A DNA stretch of 64,000 nucleotides from Branchiostoma floridae. Lineage: Eukaryota; Chordata; Leptocardii; Amphioxiformes; Branchiostomatidae. The position numbers and the translations under genes are program-made. Of the stretch, positions 25,691 through 34,901 are shown one piece after another. The notes under the pieces are model-generated. The model worked only from the letters and a program-made list of their open reading frames with translations. It had not been told where the DNA came from and did no database searches. Position 1 is the stretch's first letter, and each line of letters opens with the position of its first letter. The DNA is taken from contig NC_049996.1 of assembly GCF_000003815.2 (NCBI RefSeq), forward strand, positions 10,872,838 to 10,936,837, in the 5' to 3' direction.

Positions 25691-26300
25691 AAATCTCAAA
25701 GGATCCCAAGTCAATGACTGGGGCGTGATCTAGCAAAACATCATGCAGGAGAATACTATATAATACTATACAAGTAAAATTATACGTCCTAAAATTATAC
25801 AACGCGGGCTACGTGTTAGATAACTATCGGGGCCTGGACCCAGTGCCGAAGTGTCCTCGGCTTGGGGCCGAAATGTCCTGATTGGCAGGGGGCCGAAGTG
25901 TCCATGTGCCGAAGTGTTCGACATTCGTAGGGGGCTAACTAAGCATATAAACTGTACCGACGAGTAGGACTGGTAAAGTAGTATCAGTCCAGCCTTATTT
26001 CTTTATTTTGCTCCAAGGAAGTTTGCCCCAGGCTGCGTACATTGTACCTAGGCGCGATTCTAAAATCTGACACACCACATATCCTCCTTTACAAAAGTAA
26101 TAACAGACCCAGGATGGGTTACTACGATTTTATATCACATTCTAATCGCTTTTGAATTCATTGTTTACATTCACAATGGACCTAGAGCCGATATTGATTG
26201 ACACGTAATTTTTTTTAAAATTTGTCACATTCAAAAATACTATAACGTTCAACTATTAGATAATGGAATTTCTTAGTTTGTAATTTGAGTATGGCAAGTC
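25691..26300 (+). pseudogene. Relic of CHK-kinase-like gene 3' end and 3' flank
   Basis: Diverged copy, same strand, of the last codons and downstream flank of the kinase gene ending at 36574. AACTGGGGCGTGATTTAG becomes GACTGGGGCGTGATCTAG at about 25717-25734. TAAGCATATAAGCTGT..GAGTTGGACT becomes TAAGCATATAAACTGT..GAGTAGGACT near 25940-25975. AGAGCCGATTTTGATTG becomes AGAGCCGATATTGATTG near 26184-26200. No coding capacity remains. Confidence 0.8.
25845..25920. repeat. Fourfold CCGAAGTGTCC motif cluster
   Basis: The motif CCGAAGTGTCC (or CCGAAATGTCC, CCGAAGTGTTC) occurs at about 25845, 25868, 25893 and 25909 in one orientation with irregular spacing. It is absent from the parallel kinase flank at 36.8 kb, so it was inserted or expanded here. 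Confidence 0.7.
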
Positions 26301-26329
26301 TACTAGTAGTTTTTAACTACGGTTGTCGA

Positions 26330-26575
26330 GTGACCTGCAGTAACCAAAGTATAGCACTGGAACTTTCAGAGTAAGTCTTAGTGCTATAGTTATTAGCACC
26401 ATTTTATGCGCATCCACATAATTATATATTGTTATAAGAGTCATAACACCGGTCAAATGTAAAAAGACACCTGTAATTTGGAATCTTACATGAAGTGAAA
26501 AAAATCTGCGTGCATATGCTTGACAAAAGAAAAGGATATCATGGTTTTGTGCCATGTTGATATTTACTGAACATA
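26330..26575 (+). pseudogene. Relic of MAIP1 3' end and 3' untranslated region
   Basis: Begins with GCAGTAACCAAAGTATAGCA, parallel to MAIP1 exon 6 at 20694-20713, then follows the MAIP1 3' untranslated region block by block: GTAAGTCTTAG, TAGTTATTAGCACCAT, ATAACACCGGTC, AATTTGGAATCT and TTTGTGCCATGTTGA. Only the last ~12 codons plus untranslated sequence are present and the stop context is lost (GAACTTTCAGAGTAAG). It is a truncated duplicate, not a gene. Confidence 0.88.
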
Positions 26576-26712
26576 AATAATGCGTGAGTCTGACACTTCT
26601 CAGTATATATTCAAGGAGAAATGCAGAAGAACCACATACATGTAGGGCAGCCTAGGGGCATATTGGACAACTCGTTATGCATGTCCATATTGTTTCTCAC
26701 TTCTTAAAAGTG

Positions 26713-26750
26713 TCACCAAAGGTCACGTTATCAACAAAGGTCACTTTAAA
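26713..26750. promoter_or_regulatory. Two AAAGGTCAC half-sites upstream of gene B
   Basis: AAAGGTCAC occurs at 26718-26726 and again at 26736-26744, in direct orientation with an 18-bp period, 56-82 bp before the B start codon. The sequence fits extended nuclear-receptor half-sites (ERR/SF1/HNF4 type). The pair is not present upstream of gene A. Confidence 0.4.
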
Positions 26751-26799
26751 GGGACGTTAACCATACTGCGCAGGTAAAAATCCTGCTCTTACCGCTAAG

Positions 26800-29673
26800 A
26801 TGATTTCTAGCAGTTTCAGTCGTGTAGTTGCTTTTACCGGAGCGGCGGGAGCGGTGGTCGGTGTGGTGGCGGGGCTCCGGGGACGGCAGGCCGCCGAGTT
26901 TCAGGCCGCTGCCCGGTGTGAATTCTACCGCCCATCTTACAACCCTCCACCTGCTGATTACGACGGGCCCGTCTTCAAACCTCGACTCGACTTCCCCAGG
27001 AGCGCTAACCCAGGGAACGAGGCTTTCCCCTGGCTGGACATAGACTTCAGGACGGAGCCGGAGAGATACCTGCGGAAGGTTCGCGACTACTGTTTGGAAG
27101 GGAATGTCGAGTGCGACTTCCGGGTATGTTTGACGCGAATTACATTATACGAAACACATCTGTCTCGCAGACACGCTATACCATATATTGATATATATAG
27201 ACATTATCTAACTTCACGCCCGTCGCACAGAACTGGCACATTTTCGCATTCAAGAACATTTTTCTGATGCGCATGGTCGAAGCTGTTTCTTGTAAGGTTG
27301 CTATAATGTACTTAATGAATCATAGTTTGTACGTATACATTTGTACCAAGTTGTTTGTTGCTGTTGTTATTTGTGTACAGGTGGAACAGAATCAGACACG
27401 TGACTGGGACCATGCCCCGTGGATGTACCAACTTGTTTGTTGTTATTTTTGCACAGTGGAACAGAACCAGACCCGTGACTGGTACCATGTCCCGTGGATG
27501 TACCAACGTGTTTGTTGTTGTTATTTTTGTACAGGTGGAACAGAACCAGACCCGTGACTGGTGCCATGTCCCGTGGATGTACCAACGTGTTTGTTGTTGT
27601 TATTTTTGTACAGGTGGAACAGAACCAGACCCGTGAATGGTACCATGTACCGTGGATGTACCAACGTGTTTGTTGTTGTTGTTGTTGTTGTTATTTTTGT
27701 ACAGGTGGAACAGAACCAGACCCGTGACTGGTACCATGTCCCGAGGATGTACCAACGTGTTTGTTGTTGTTGTTGTTATTATTTTTGTACAGGTGGAACA
27801 GAACCAGACCCGTGACTGGTACCATGTCCCGTGGATGTACCAACTTGTTTATTGTTGTTGTTGTTGTTATTATTTTTGTACAGGTAGAACAGAACCAGAT
27901 CCGTGACTGGTACCATGTCCCGTGGATGTCCTCCCAGCCCACGGGACGGGAGCCCATCCACGGCATGACCATGGAGAAATCGTCCAAACAGGGGATGTTG
28001 TCGGACTCGCAGCAGAGAGAGGTGCAGAACTGGGCGGTTGCATTCTACAACTCTCCGGGAGCGTACGCCGTGGGCCGGGTCTGGTCCCTTCCCTGGCAAC
28101 CTGCACAGGACGGCGCTGCCTTTCCAGAGGGAACTGTGATGCTTAAGCAGATATTCACACAGGCGACGGAGGAAGAAGTTCCCTACCTTAAAGGCAGTCC
28201 GGTCTGGAGGGCGGCGATCGCTAAAACCCCGCGAGAGCCCGGAGACAGGGGTCCGCCCGTGGAGACCAGACTGATCCAGATGGACGTCGCCATCAGAGAC
28301 GACAGGGCCGGCATAGGTAAGGAAACGGCGAAGTTTCAACGCGACAAACGCACAAGTGCATACACATTGCCCCCAATACAAGATGTACAGGTTGCCAAGA
28401 AAGCAGTAGAACTAGAGAATGATGACACTTAGCATAGATTGTTTATTTTTTTTTAGGCTGGGTGTTCGGGACGTTTGTGTACCACAGCTCCCGGTGCAGT
28501 GACGCCCCCTGGCGGAGACTGGTGCCCGTGTGTCTGCAGTGGGGGAACGATCCGGACCTGACTCTGCAGCGGTACCAGGAGGGCGCCAGGCCCGTACAGA
28601 CATGGAACAACCCGCGGCTCAAGGAATTGGGGATGATACCAGGTGAATAACACCTCTTTACTTCTTCCTACTTACTGGTCACAAAGGGTACGTTAGAAGT
28701 TTTGATGACAAATTGCTGTCATTATTATACACGATAAAAAAACAGTCATCTGAGCACAGAAGCAGTCAGAAAACAATACGTAACCTGGAAAAACTTAGAA
28801 CACAATAAGAAGCACTTCATTATGTTTATTCCAGCTTCATTTATTCTTCTAAAGAATAAGGTCACGATCCTAGACCCGACGGCTGTCTCCATGGTTACTA
28901 GAGGTGATAAATTACATAATGATAATGCAGCCACTGACAGCTAGGAGAGAGCCGGAGTCGTTAGTAAGAATATTAAAAGAAGTAGTCTGTCAATTCATAC
29001 TTGGGATATATAAACCTGCTCTCCAACGAAATCTCTTTAGTGTCACTGACGAAAAGTAGTGGACTCTACCTGAAACGTCTGACCGTTTCCCTAACCATAT
29101 CCAGTTGCTTGAGTAATTGCTATTTGCCTAGACCACGTGGATGTAAAACACTATGTATTTGATTGCTAATGTTAGTCTCTAGTTGGACTTATCTTTACTT
29201 TGTAATTTTTGCAACGACCCCCATACTTTCCATCATGTGTTATCCTTATCATGCCTATTCTTTCCACAGCCTCCCGCCCGTACCTGGGTTGGCTGGGCCG
29301 GGCGAACGGACCGGTGGACAACTTCAAGTCCTGCTGCGCCTCTTGCCACTCCACAGCCTCCGTACCGGACAAGGACAACAAAGTCCCTCGCGGAGTCCCT
29401 CCGACGAACGCCACCGCCGACCAAGCCTTGTGGTGGTTCCGTAACCTGGCGCCCAGACAGGCCTTTGAGGAAAGCGGCAAGTCACTGGACTATTCCCTGC
29501 AGCTCAGCAGCAGTATCAAACATTACAATGGGTGGAAGAAGTCCTACCTGAAAAATACCCTCATAGGTAGACTAAAGGACTGGTGGCTGGAGGCACACCC
29601 ATTTCCAGCAACAGCGTCTTCTGGTGGCCATGGCAAGGATGATAATGCATACATTAGAAAAGATTTGGGATAA
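26800..29673 (+). CDS. CxxCH-motif protein, bacterial-like family, paralogue B
   Basis: Four exons: 26800-27123, 27884-28316, 28457-28642 and 29270-29673, phase-consistent, 448 aa. It is nearly identical to paralogue A in exons 1-3 and lies head-to-head with it (1.6 kb between starts). Exon 1 encodes a hydrophobic leader (VVAFTGAAGAVVGVVAG), a Pro-rich segment and PWLDIDFRTEPERY. Exon 2 encodes the central conserved block (RDWYHVPWM to RDDRAGIG). Exon 3 is WVFGTFVYHSS..WGNDPDL, and exon 4 carries NGPVDNFKSCC and C337-A-S-C340-H341. The full C-terminus (KDWWLEAHPFP..) is retained, unlike A. No conserved Met ligand is obvious downstream of CxxCH, so heme binding is a possibility and not a fact. 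Intron 1 holds the same exon-derived minisatellite as A but shorter. Confidence 0.84.
27340..27883 (+). repeat. Exon-start minisatellite in intron 1 of gene B (about 6 copies)
   Basis: Six tandem copies of a splice-acceptor plus exon-start unit precede the authentic exon 2 start at 27884. GTGGAACAGAACCAGA-type starts lie at about 27380, 27457, 27534, 27613, 27703 and 27792. One copy (about 27457) has lost bases in the acceptor (GCACAGTGG). The units are separated by (TTG)n tracts of varied length. Confidence 0.92.
29040..29155. mobile_element. Partial family 2 hairpin MITE in gene B intron 3
   Basis: Contains GTCACTGACGAAAAGTAGTG, GAAACGTCTGACC and CATATCCAGTTGCTTGAGTA. These are the interior and right arm of the family seen complete at 60432-60600. 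Confidence 0.65.
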
Positions 29674-29729
29674 TACTCCTAAGTCATACGTTTGTTGTCA
29701 TGTTAAGCAAACCAACTTCAGGATAAACA

Positions 29730-30111
29730 TATCACAGACTAGCAAGTATTTAGATCTAGACTATCTAATAGTTGAATTTTTGTTTGCATATGACAAATAT
29801 AGAAAAGCAAGGTGGCAATCAATATCGGCTCTAAGTCAATTTTGGATTTTAACAATGAATTGAAAAGGTGTGATTGAAAGGTAATAGAAAAATAAGAAAG
29901 GTAAACATGGTAAAGGAAATACTGTTTGTGGTGTGTCAGCTGTCTGCTTTCACAATCGCACCTACGGGTACAGTCAGAACAGACTAATGCTATCTGTATC
30001 TGTCTAGGATCGATCTCATGGTACTTAACAGTTTTCACGATTGGTAACAATGTTAGTATCAGGATACATAAGGCGTACGTATAAGCACAGCTGAAGGAAA
30101 GACACAAACAG
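29730..30111 (-). pseudogene. Inverted copy of the kinase 3' flank
   Basis: On the minus strand GACTTAGAGCCGATATTGAT and TTTGTCATATGCAAA line up with the flank downstream of the intact kinase (about 37070-37135) and with the relic at 26184-26260. It lies just 3' of the truncated kinase copy, in the expected order. Confidence 0.75.
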
Positions 30112-30314
30112 CTATATCACGCCCCAGTTCTTGACTTCCTGTACAATCTTCAGTAGTTCAGGTTGTTGACTGGGGAGAAGCCCCGAAGCAGTGTTCACCC
30201 TTTCAAACACCCCGATCGCACAGTCAGCACGGAAGTCTGCTTTCAGCTGATCCAGTGTGTACAGCTGTAGACCTGCAGATTCTGTACGGAAACAAGATAT
30301 GTATTTTTACAATT

Positions 30315-30381
<67 letters not shown>

Positions 30382-30530
30382 AACATAAGTTGTTTGTTTG
30401 CGACACTATGTAAATAACAGTTAACTCTTTGTAATTTTTGTTGTCTTTGTAGTTTTTTTTTAAATCTCTGTACGGTGTCTGCTTTTATGGACCATGGGCC
30501 TGACGCAAACAAATAAATATATATATAACG

Positions 30531-30568
<38 letters not shown>

Positions 30569-31190
30569 GTACACAGTAGAGATTGGAATCGATGAGATTT
30601 TGGAATTCTGATTTCCAGATTCTCCTAGGAGAGATTGGAATTCTAATGTTTCCTAGGGGAGACTGGAAATCGACCAGAATATTCTGTCGGACTTCCAATC
30701 TGTCCTGGGGCAATAAGAGATTCTCTTAGTACACACTGGGATCCACATTATTCCCTCTTCAGCGCAGTCGAGTGTTCTGGGATATACTTCTAGAGGTGAC
30801 ATCAAATGTTTAGTTACAAATAAGCATCTAGGAAACTGATAAAAAAAGTCGACACTCACTCTTTTCTCCCAATGTCTTCTGAAGTTCTTTGTGATAATGT
30901 TCCAAGATGACGTCTCGTTGGTTGTGGAAAATGTCCCAACTTTGGTACATGAAGAGGACAACCAGATCAAAGGTCGGTGTCCGGTAGGAAGGAGTCTGCC
31001 AGTCCACCAGTTTTACGTCTGTGGCTTTATTATCTTCGTACTGAGGAGGGGTGAAAGGCGTTAAATTGCATCATCTGCTAAGATGCCAATGAAAGCACAA
31101 TACCTAGTCTTACCATATAGCGTCACTGGCTAACAACACCGCAGAACATAGAACGAAACAAAGTGTCCAGAATCACACAGTTCACTCCAT
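30112..31190 (-). pseudogene. Truncated CHK-kinase-like copy (exons 2 and 3 only)
   Basis: The minus-strand blocks 31040-30860 (181 nt) and 30281-30112 (170 nt) are the exact length equivalents of exons 2 and 3 of the intact kinase at 34902-36574. Both are open, with the same phases and splice sites, encoding YEDNKATDVKLVDWQ.. and ..LQLYTLDQLKADF..NWGVI with a TAG stop. Homology continues into intron 1 up to about 31190 and then stops at the exon 1 boundary. The 834-nt first exon, which carries the nucleotide-binding lobe and the catalytic HxD motif, is not found nearby on the minus strand. The copy cannot make an active kinase. It sits inverted relative to the intact gene and convergent with CxxCH paralogue B, just as the intact gene is convergent with paralogue C. 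Confidence 0.88.
30314..30379. repeat. (TA)n microsatellite
   Basis: About 32 dinucleotide units within the intron of the truncated kinase copy. A second (AT)n run lies at 30517-30565, interrupted once by ACG. Confidence 0.95.
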
Positions 31191-31229
31191 CCAAAAACAT
31201 TATTGTTATATTCTTTACATCACTAATGA

Positions 31230-31450
31230 GGGTCTGTATGCTCTTTTCCGTAAGGCGTAGGCAGGCCTTTTAATTTAGCGTAATTCGTAGGGAAGCTATT
31301 TTATTTCACGTAATTCGTAGTGAGGATGGAAAATTGACTGTAAAGCGTAGCCAGTGTATTTCACGTAAAGCGTAATCTAGCCTAAAAATATTTCACGTAA
31401 AGCGTAATCTAGCCTAAAAATTACCCGTAAATCGTAGCCTGGTCTCCCAA
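31230..31450. repeat. GCGTAA-rich degenerate tandem repeat, block 1
   Basis: Repeated CGTAAAGCGTA and CGTAATTCGTAG motifs at about 27-40 bp spacing, including an exact 30-bp direct duplication (CACGTAAAGCGTAATCTAGC followed by CTAAAAAT, near 31355-31418). A related block lies at 33940-34065. Confidence 0.75.
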
Positions 31451-31487
31451 AATTCATAAGTCGAAGGGTAGTCTACCAGTGAATTTA

Positions 31488-32340
31488 GCCCCTCAAAACA
31501 TGGGAAATTGCGTTTCAGATGATCAAGATTTCAAAATTTCCCTTGCAAATCCTTTCACATTCGGTCATCGACAAGCCAAAATATGTATCGGAGGCCTCGC
31601 CCTCACCTTTTGCCGTTAATAGGAATGTTATTGAAGGTAGCTAGATTAGTCTGGCAGCAAAATTTGCCTATCAAAATGCAGGAAATATCATCTTAGAGGT
31701 TCAAGATGTCAAAATTTCCATGGTCCTCCCGTTGCGCCGCCTACTTTCTTTGGCGCTCGAAATGCTGAAAATATGTTGGGGATGTGTCAAACTCAAAGAC
31801 CTGTTTTGCTAATACAAATGTCATTGAAGTTAGCTTAGTCTGTTAGCAAATTTTTCCCATCAAAATGCAGGAAATATCATTTTAGAGGGTCAAGATTTCA
31901 AAATTCCCTTGCGCCGCATGGCGCCTTCGGCGCTCGAAATGCTGAAAATATGTTGGGGATGTTACGTGTCAACCTCAAACACCTTTTTTGCTGATAGAAA
32001 TGTCATTAGATTTAGCTTTATATAATATCCATCAAATCAAAATTTTCTTAGAAAAACTCAGGACGCGGCGTTTCAGGGGGTCAGGATTTCAAAATTTTCC
32101 CGGATTTCCCTTGCGACGCCTCACCCCTTCGGCGCTCGACATGGCAAAAATAAGTTGTGTGGCGTCACCCTCAAAAGCTTACGCCAAATCCCTGGGAATC
32201 TTTGATTAGATATGCAATTTAACTTTTGTCTGCCAGCGAAAATTTGCCCTCAAAATGCAGGAAATAGTGTTTCAGAGAGTCAAAATTTAAATCTTCCCAG
32301 CGGAGCATGCCCCCGCCTCTGTCGAGTGTTGTCCAGAATT
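31488..32340. repeat. Tandem repeat of about 185 bp, five diverged copies
   Basis: Blocks TCAAAATGCAGGAAATATCA, TCAAGATTTCAAAATTTCCC, TTGCGCCGC and CGGCGCTCGAAATGCTGAAA recur in order, starting near 31488, 31670, 31857, 32035 and 32248. The spacing of 177-214 bp shows a satellite-like array. Short open frames through it are fortuitous. Confidence 0.82.
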
Positions 32341-32749
32341 TTACGGTCAAAGGTGTTCCAGATGTTGCGGGTCCAATTATTGCAAAGTTACAAGCGAAGA
32401 TATAATGACATCGTGGCTCGACATTTTCTTACAACAGAATTCGTTTGGTTTGATGTAGTCGGTAGAGTTCTATCCCTTCACTGTTGCAGGAGGCGTACGT
32501 ATACTTCCGAAATAATCTATTTGTACACAGTCGTCGTGACAGAGGTGAGTCTGAACATGCAGGTAGTTTATGTGGTGGCGGTCATCTTCGGGCTGATGCT
32601 CAGTGTCAAACTCATCACCATGGGGATGGTGTAATCAGGTATAAACTATTATTTAGGTTTCTATACTACTTCTAGTTAAACCACTATTATTTTTGTGACA
32701 TGGCCAAAGAATTGTTTCTAGAGTATTCGCCTTTTTATTATGTTAAGTA

Positions 32750-32935
32750 GTGTTCTATCCGCTCCCAGCCCTTCTAACAGAGTCTTTTATGCGATGGTCA
32801 GTTCGCAGTATCTTTCTGTAGCACTTCATCTCCAGGACCTGGATTCTGCGGCTGTCACTGGCGTGTAGCCCTGACTCATAGTCATAGGTTACCACGTACA
32901 CACAACACGGGCAGTGCTCCCAGGTTACATCTAGA
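32750..32935 (-). mobile_element. Non-LTR retrotransposon relic (reverse transcriptase C-terminal fragment)
   Basis: The minus-strand peptide YESGLHASDSRRIQVLEMKC followed by YRKILR matches the well-known (E)RRIQAFExKCYRKxLR signature downstream of the RT domain in many animal LINEs. No upstream RT motifs are present and the frame ends a few codons later. It is a short inactive fragment. Confidence 0.65.
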
Positions 32936-33213
32936 GTTCGGAGGGCTGCACGAGCTGTTTCTAGGCGTATACTGACAGCTAAGCTGGCTATTTGTTCTAT
33001 TGTGGGCATGAAGTACTTAGGTCCTGAGAATTGCATTTGTTCTTCTCGTCAGGTGGCTGTTACTTGAATGGGTCTCTTGGTTACAGCCATTATATAAACA
33101 TTCTTCCAAAATTGCCCCTAATTGTCATGCCCCCCGTGACCAAATACTGGTAATTTACTTGCACAAAACACTGAACTGTGCATCGAGTGGTCACTTACAG
33201 CCACAGTTTTCTC

Positions 33214-33257
33214 AATATTATTAAGGACGTTACGTTGATGTAACGTCCTTGATATTA
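33214..33257. repeat. Perfect hairpin AAGGACGTTAC
   Basis: AATATTA..AAGGACGTTAC, a short loop, then GTAACGTCCTT..ATATTA. Stand-alone palindrome in intergenic DNA, possibly a tiny MITE. Confidence 0.6.
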
Positions 33258-33939
33258 TAAATCAAAACATGCCTATCATTTCGGGTTTAACTTTCTGGTG
33301 ACCTGTGTAACGTCACTGTGTGACATGAAAACGTTCAACACGAGTACTATCCAGATACGTTAAGTTGTTGAAAATTTCCATCTAATTACGGACAGACTAC
33401 TATAGTTACATATGCAAAAGGCTATTATCTCCTTCAGTCTGTTCATTCGTGATTCGGTCTGTTCATTCGTGATTCATAATCACCGGTCTGACCAGTTTTT
33501 AGGCATAAAGGCAGCTCCGAGTCCTACTCCCTACATACCAGACCATCTAAATCTACACGGGCTGTTCTCGGCATTGACAGGTAAAACTGCAGTCAACGTT
33601 TATCTTCACTATTTGTTTGCATTGTAGTAGTTTCGTACTCTACAGAACGTTTAAATCGGTAACACCAATTCGGTAACATTTGTAACTTGTTCTTTATGTA
33701 TCCGGATTTTCTTGTCCGGCTTAACTTGGTCACTCCCAATCCCTACATCCGAATGCCTGAGAATGCAGAGAATGAGTCAAAGCCTGTGTAGGCTTTCGTG
33801 TGTTCATAACAACACCTACATGTATCTACTCGTTGATTTGTATTTGAGTCAATAACAGAAACAGCAAGACAAAACATTCAGGCCGACTCTAGTATGTGGT
33901 TCATCTTTACGCTTGACAGGAAAATTGGGCAACATCTTT

Positions 33940-34065
33940 AAATAACGTAAACCGTTGCCAGCCTTTCTGAATTTAGCGTAAAACGTTGCCGGCCTTCGTG
34001 AATCTAACGTGAAGCGTTGTCGACCGTCCCGAATTTAGCGTAAAGCGTTGTCAGGACCCTCCATG
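33940..34065. repeat. GCGTAAAGCGTTG degenerate tandem repeat, block 2
   Basis: Four to five copies, period about 34-37 bp, of GAATTTAGCGTAAAGCGTTG-like units followed by CCGGCC/TCGACC-type spacers. Related to the block at 31230-31450. Confidence 0.75.
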
Positions 34066-34550
34066 CAGACCCTCTAGTAAGAACCATGCCCTGCACTGCT
34101 GGCACTTTGTCCACAGACATTCTACCAGGTGATGAGGTGAGGTGTGAACCACAATCCCATGTCAACCAGATAGACATCGTCTCCGCTCTGCAACCTTAAG
34201 GAGGTCCTTAACTTATGAGGTAACTCATATATTTCTTTACCAGGTGTTTGACAGTTATATAGTGGATAATCACTTGGTTTTCTAAGTGTGCTTTTTTTCT
34301 GTGCATATCATGATTGAGAATAAGATCAGATACTGACGAGGCATCACAGATCCAGATGCCAGAACACCTCAAGTTGATTCGTACCGTTGAAGATACACAG
34401 TCACACATACACCGTCAAAATCAAAGATGGCAGCCACTGGTAATTCAGGGAGCGTTTCAAACTATTGGAGGTCAAACGAAATTTTCCAAGGGGTTTAATA
34501 GCCTTTGTCCGCCAAAGTGAATGGCAGCATAACATTACACACAAGATTTC

Positions 34551-34765
34551 AGCTTCGCGTAGCGTAACGGTAGGGTGTTTGGCTCAAAGCCCAGAGTCCT
34601 GGGTTAGAGTCCCCTGACATGGTCCGACACTGTGCCCTTGCTTGGGAAAGGCACTTTACAGGAATTCCCTCGCTTCACTCTGGTGCACATAAGTACCTAG
34701 CTTCGGAGGTCCCATGTTTGAGGAGTTTGTAAATCCATAAAATAAAGTTAGCGCTTGATAATAAT
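34551..34765 (+). mobile_element. tRNA-derived SINE-like element
   Basis: It starts with a tRNA-like A box (TAGCGTAACGGTAGGGTG) and, at the right spacing, a B box (GGGTTAGAGTCCC). A tRNA-unrelated body follows, containing GGAGGTCCCATGTTTGAGGA. The same body motif (GGAGGTCCTGTGTTTGAGGA) recurs near 63212-63231. It lies about 140 bp upstream of the kinase start codon. Confidence 0.75.
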
Positions 34766-34901
34766 ATTATTACGCTAAGGAGACTGGGGATTGACCAGAA
34801 TTTTGCTAATATATTTATACAATGTATGTAGAACATCGGCAATTTAAAACACAGTCCTAATGCCCTTCATTTTCCACCAGAAAGCTCTGATCCCTTAAAC
34901 C

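Noticed and set aside
31988-32634. Frames of 73 and 140 codons in the spacer
   Set aside because: They run through the 185-bp tandem repeat and adjoining unique sequence; no homology and frame not preserved between units.
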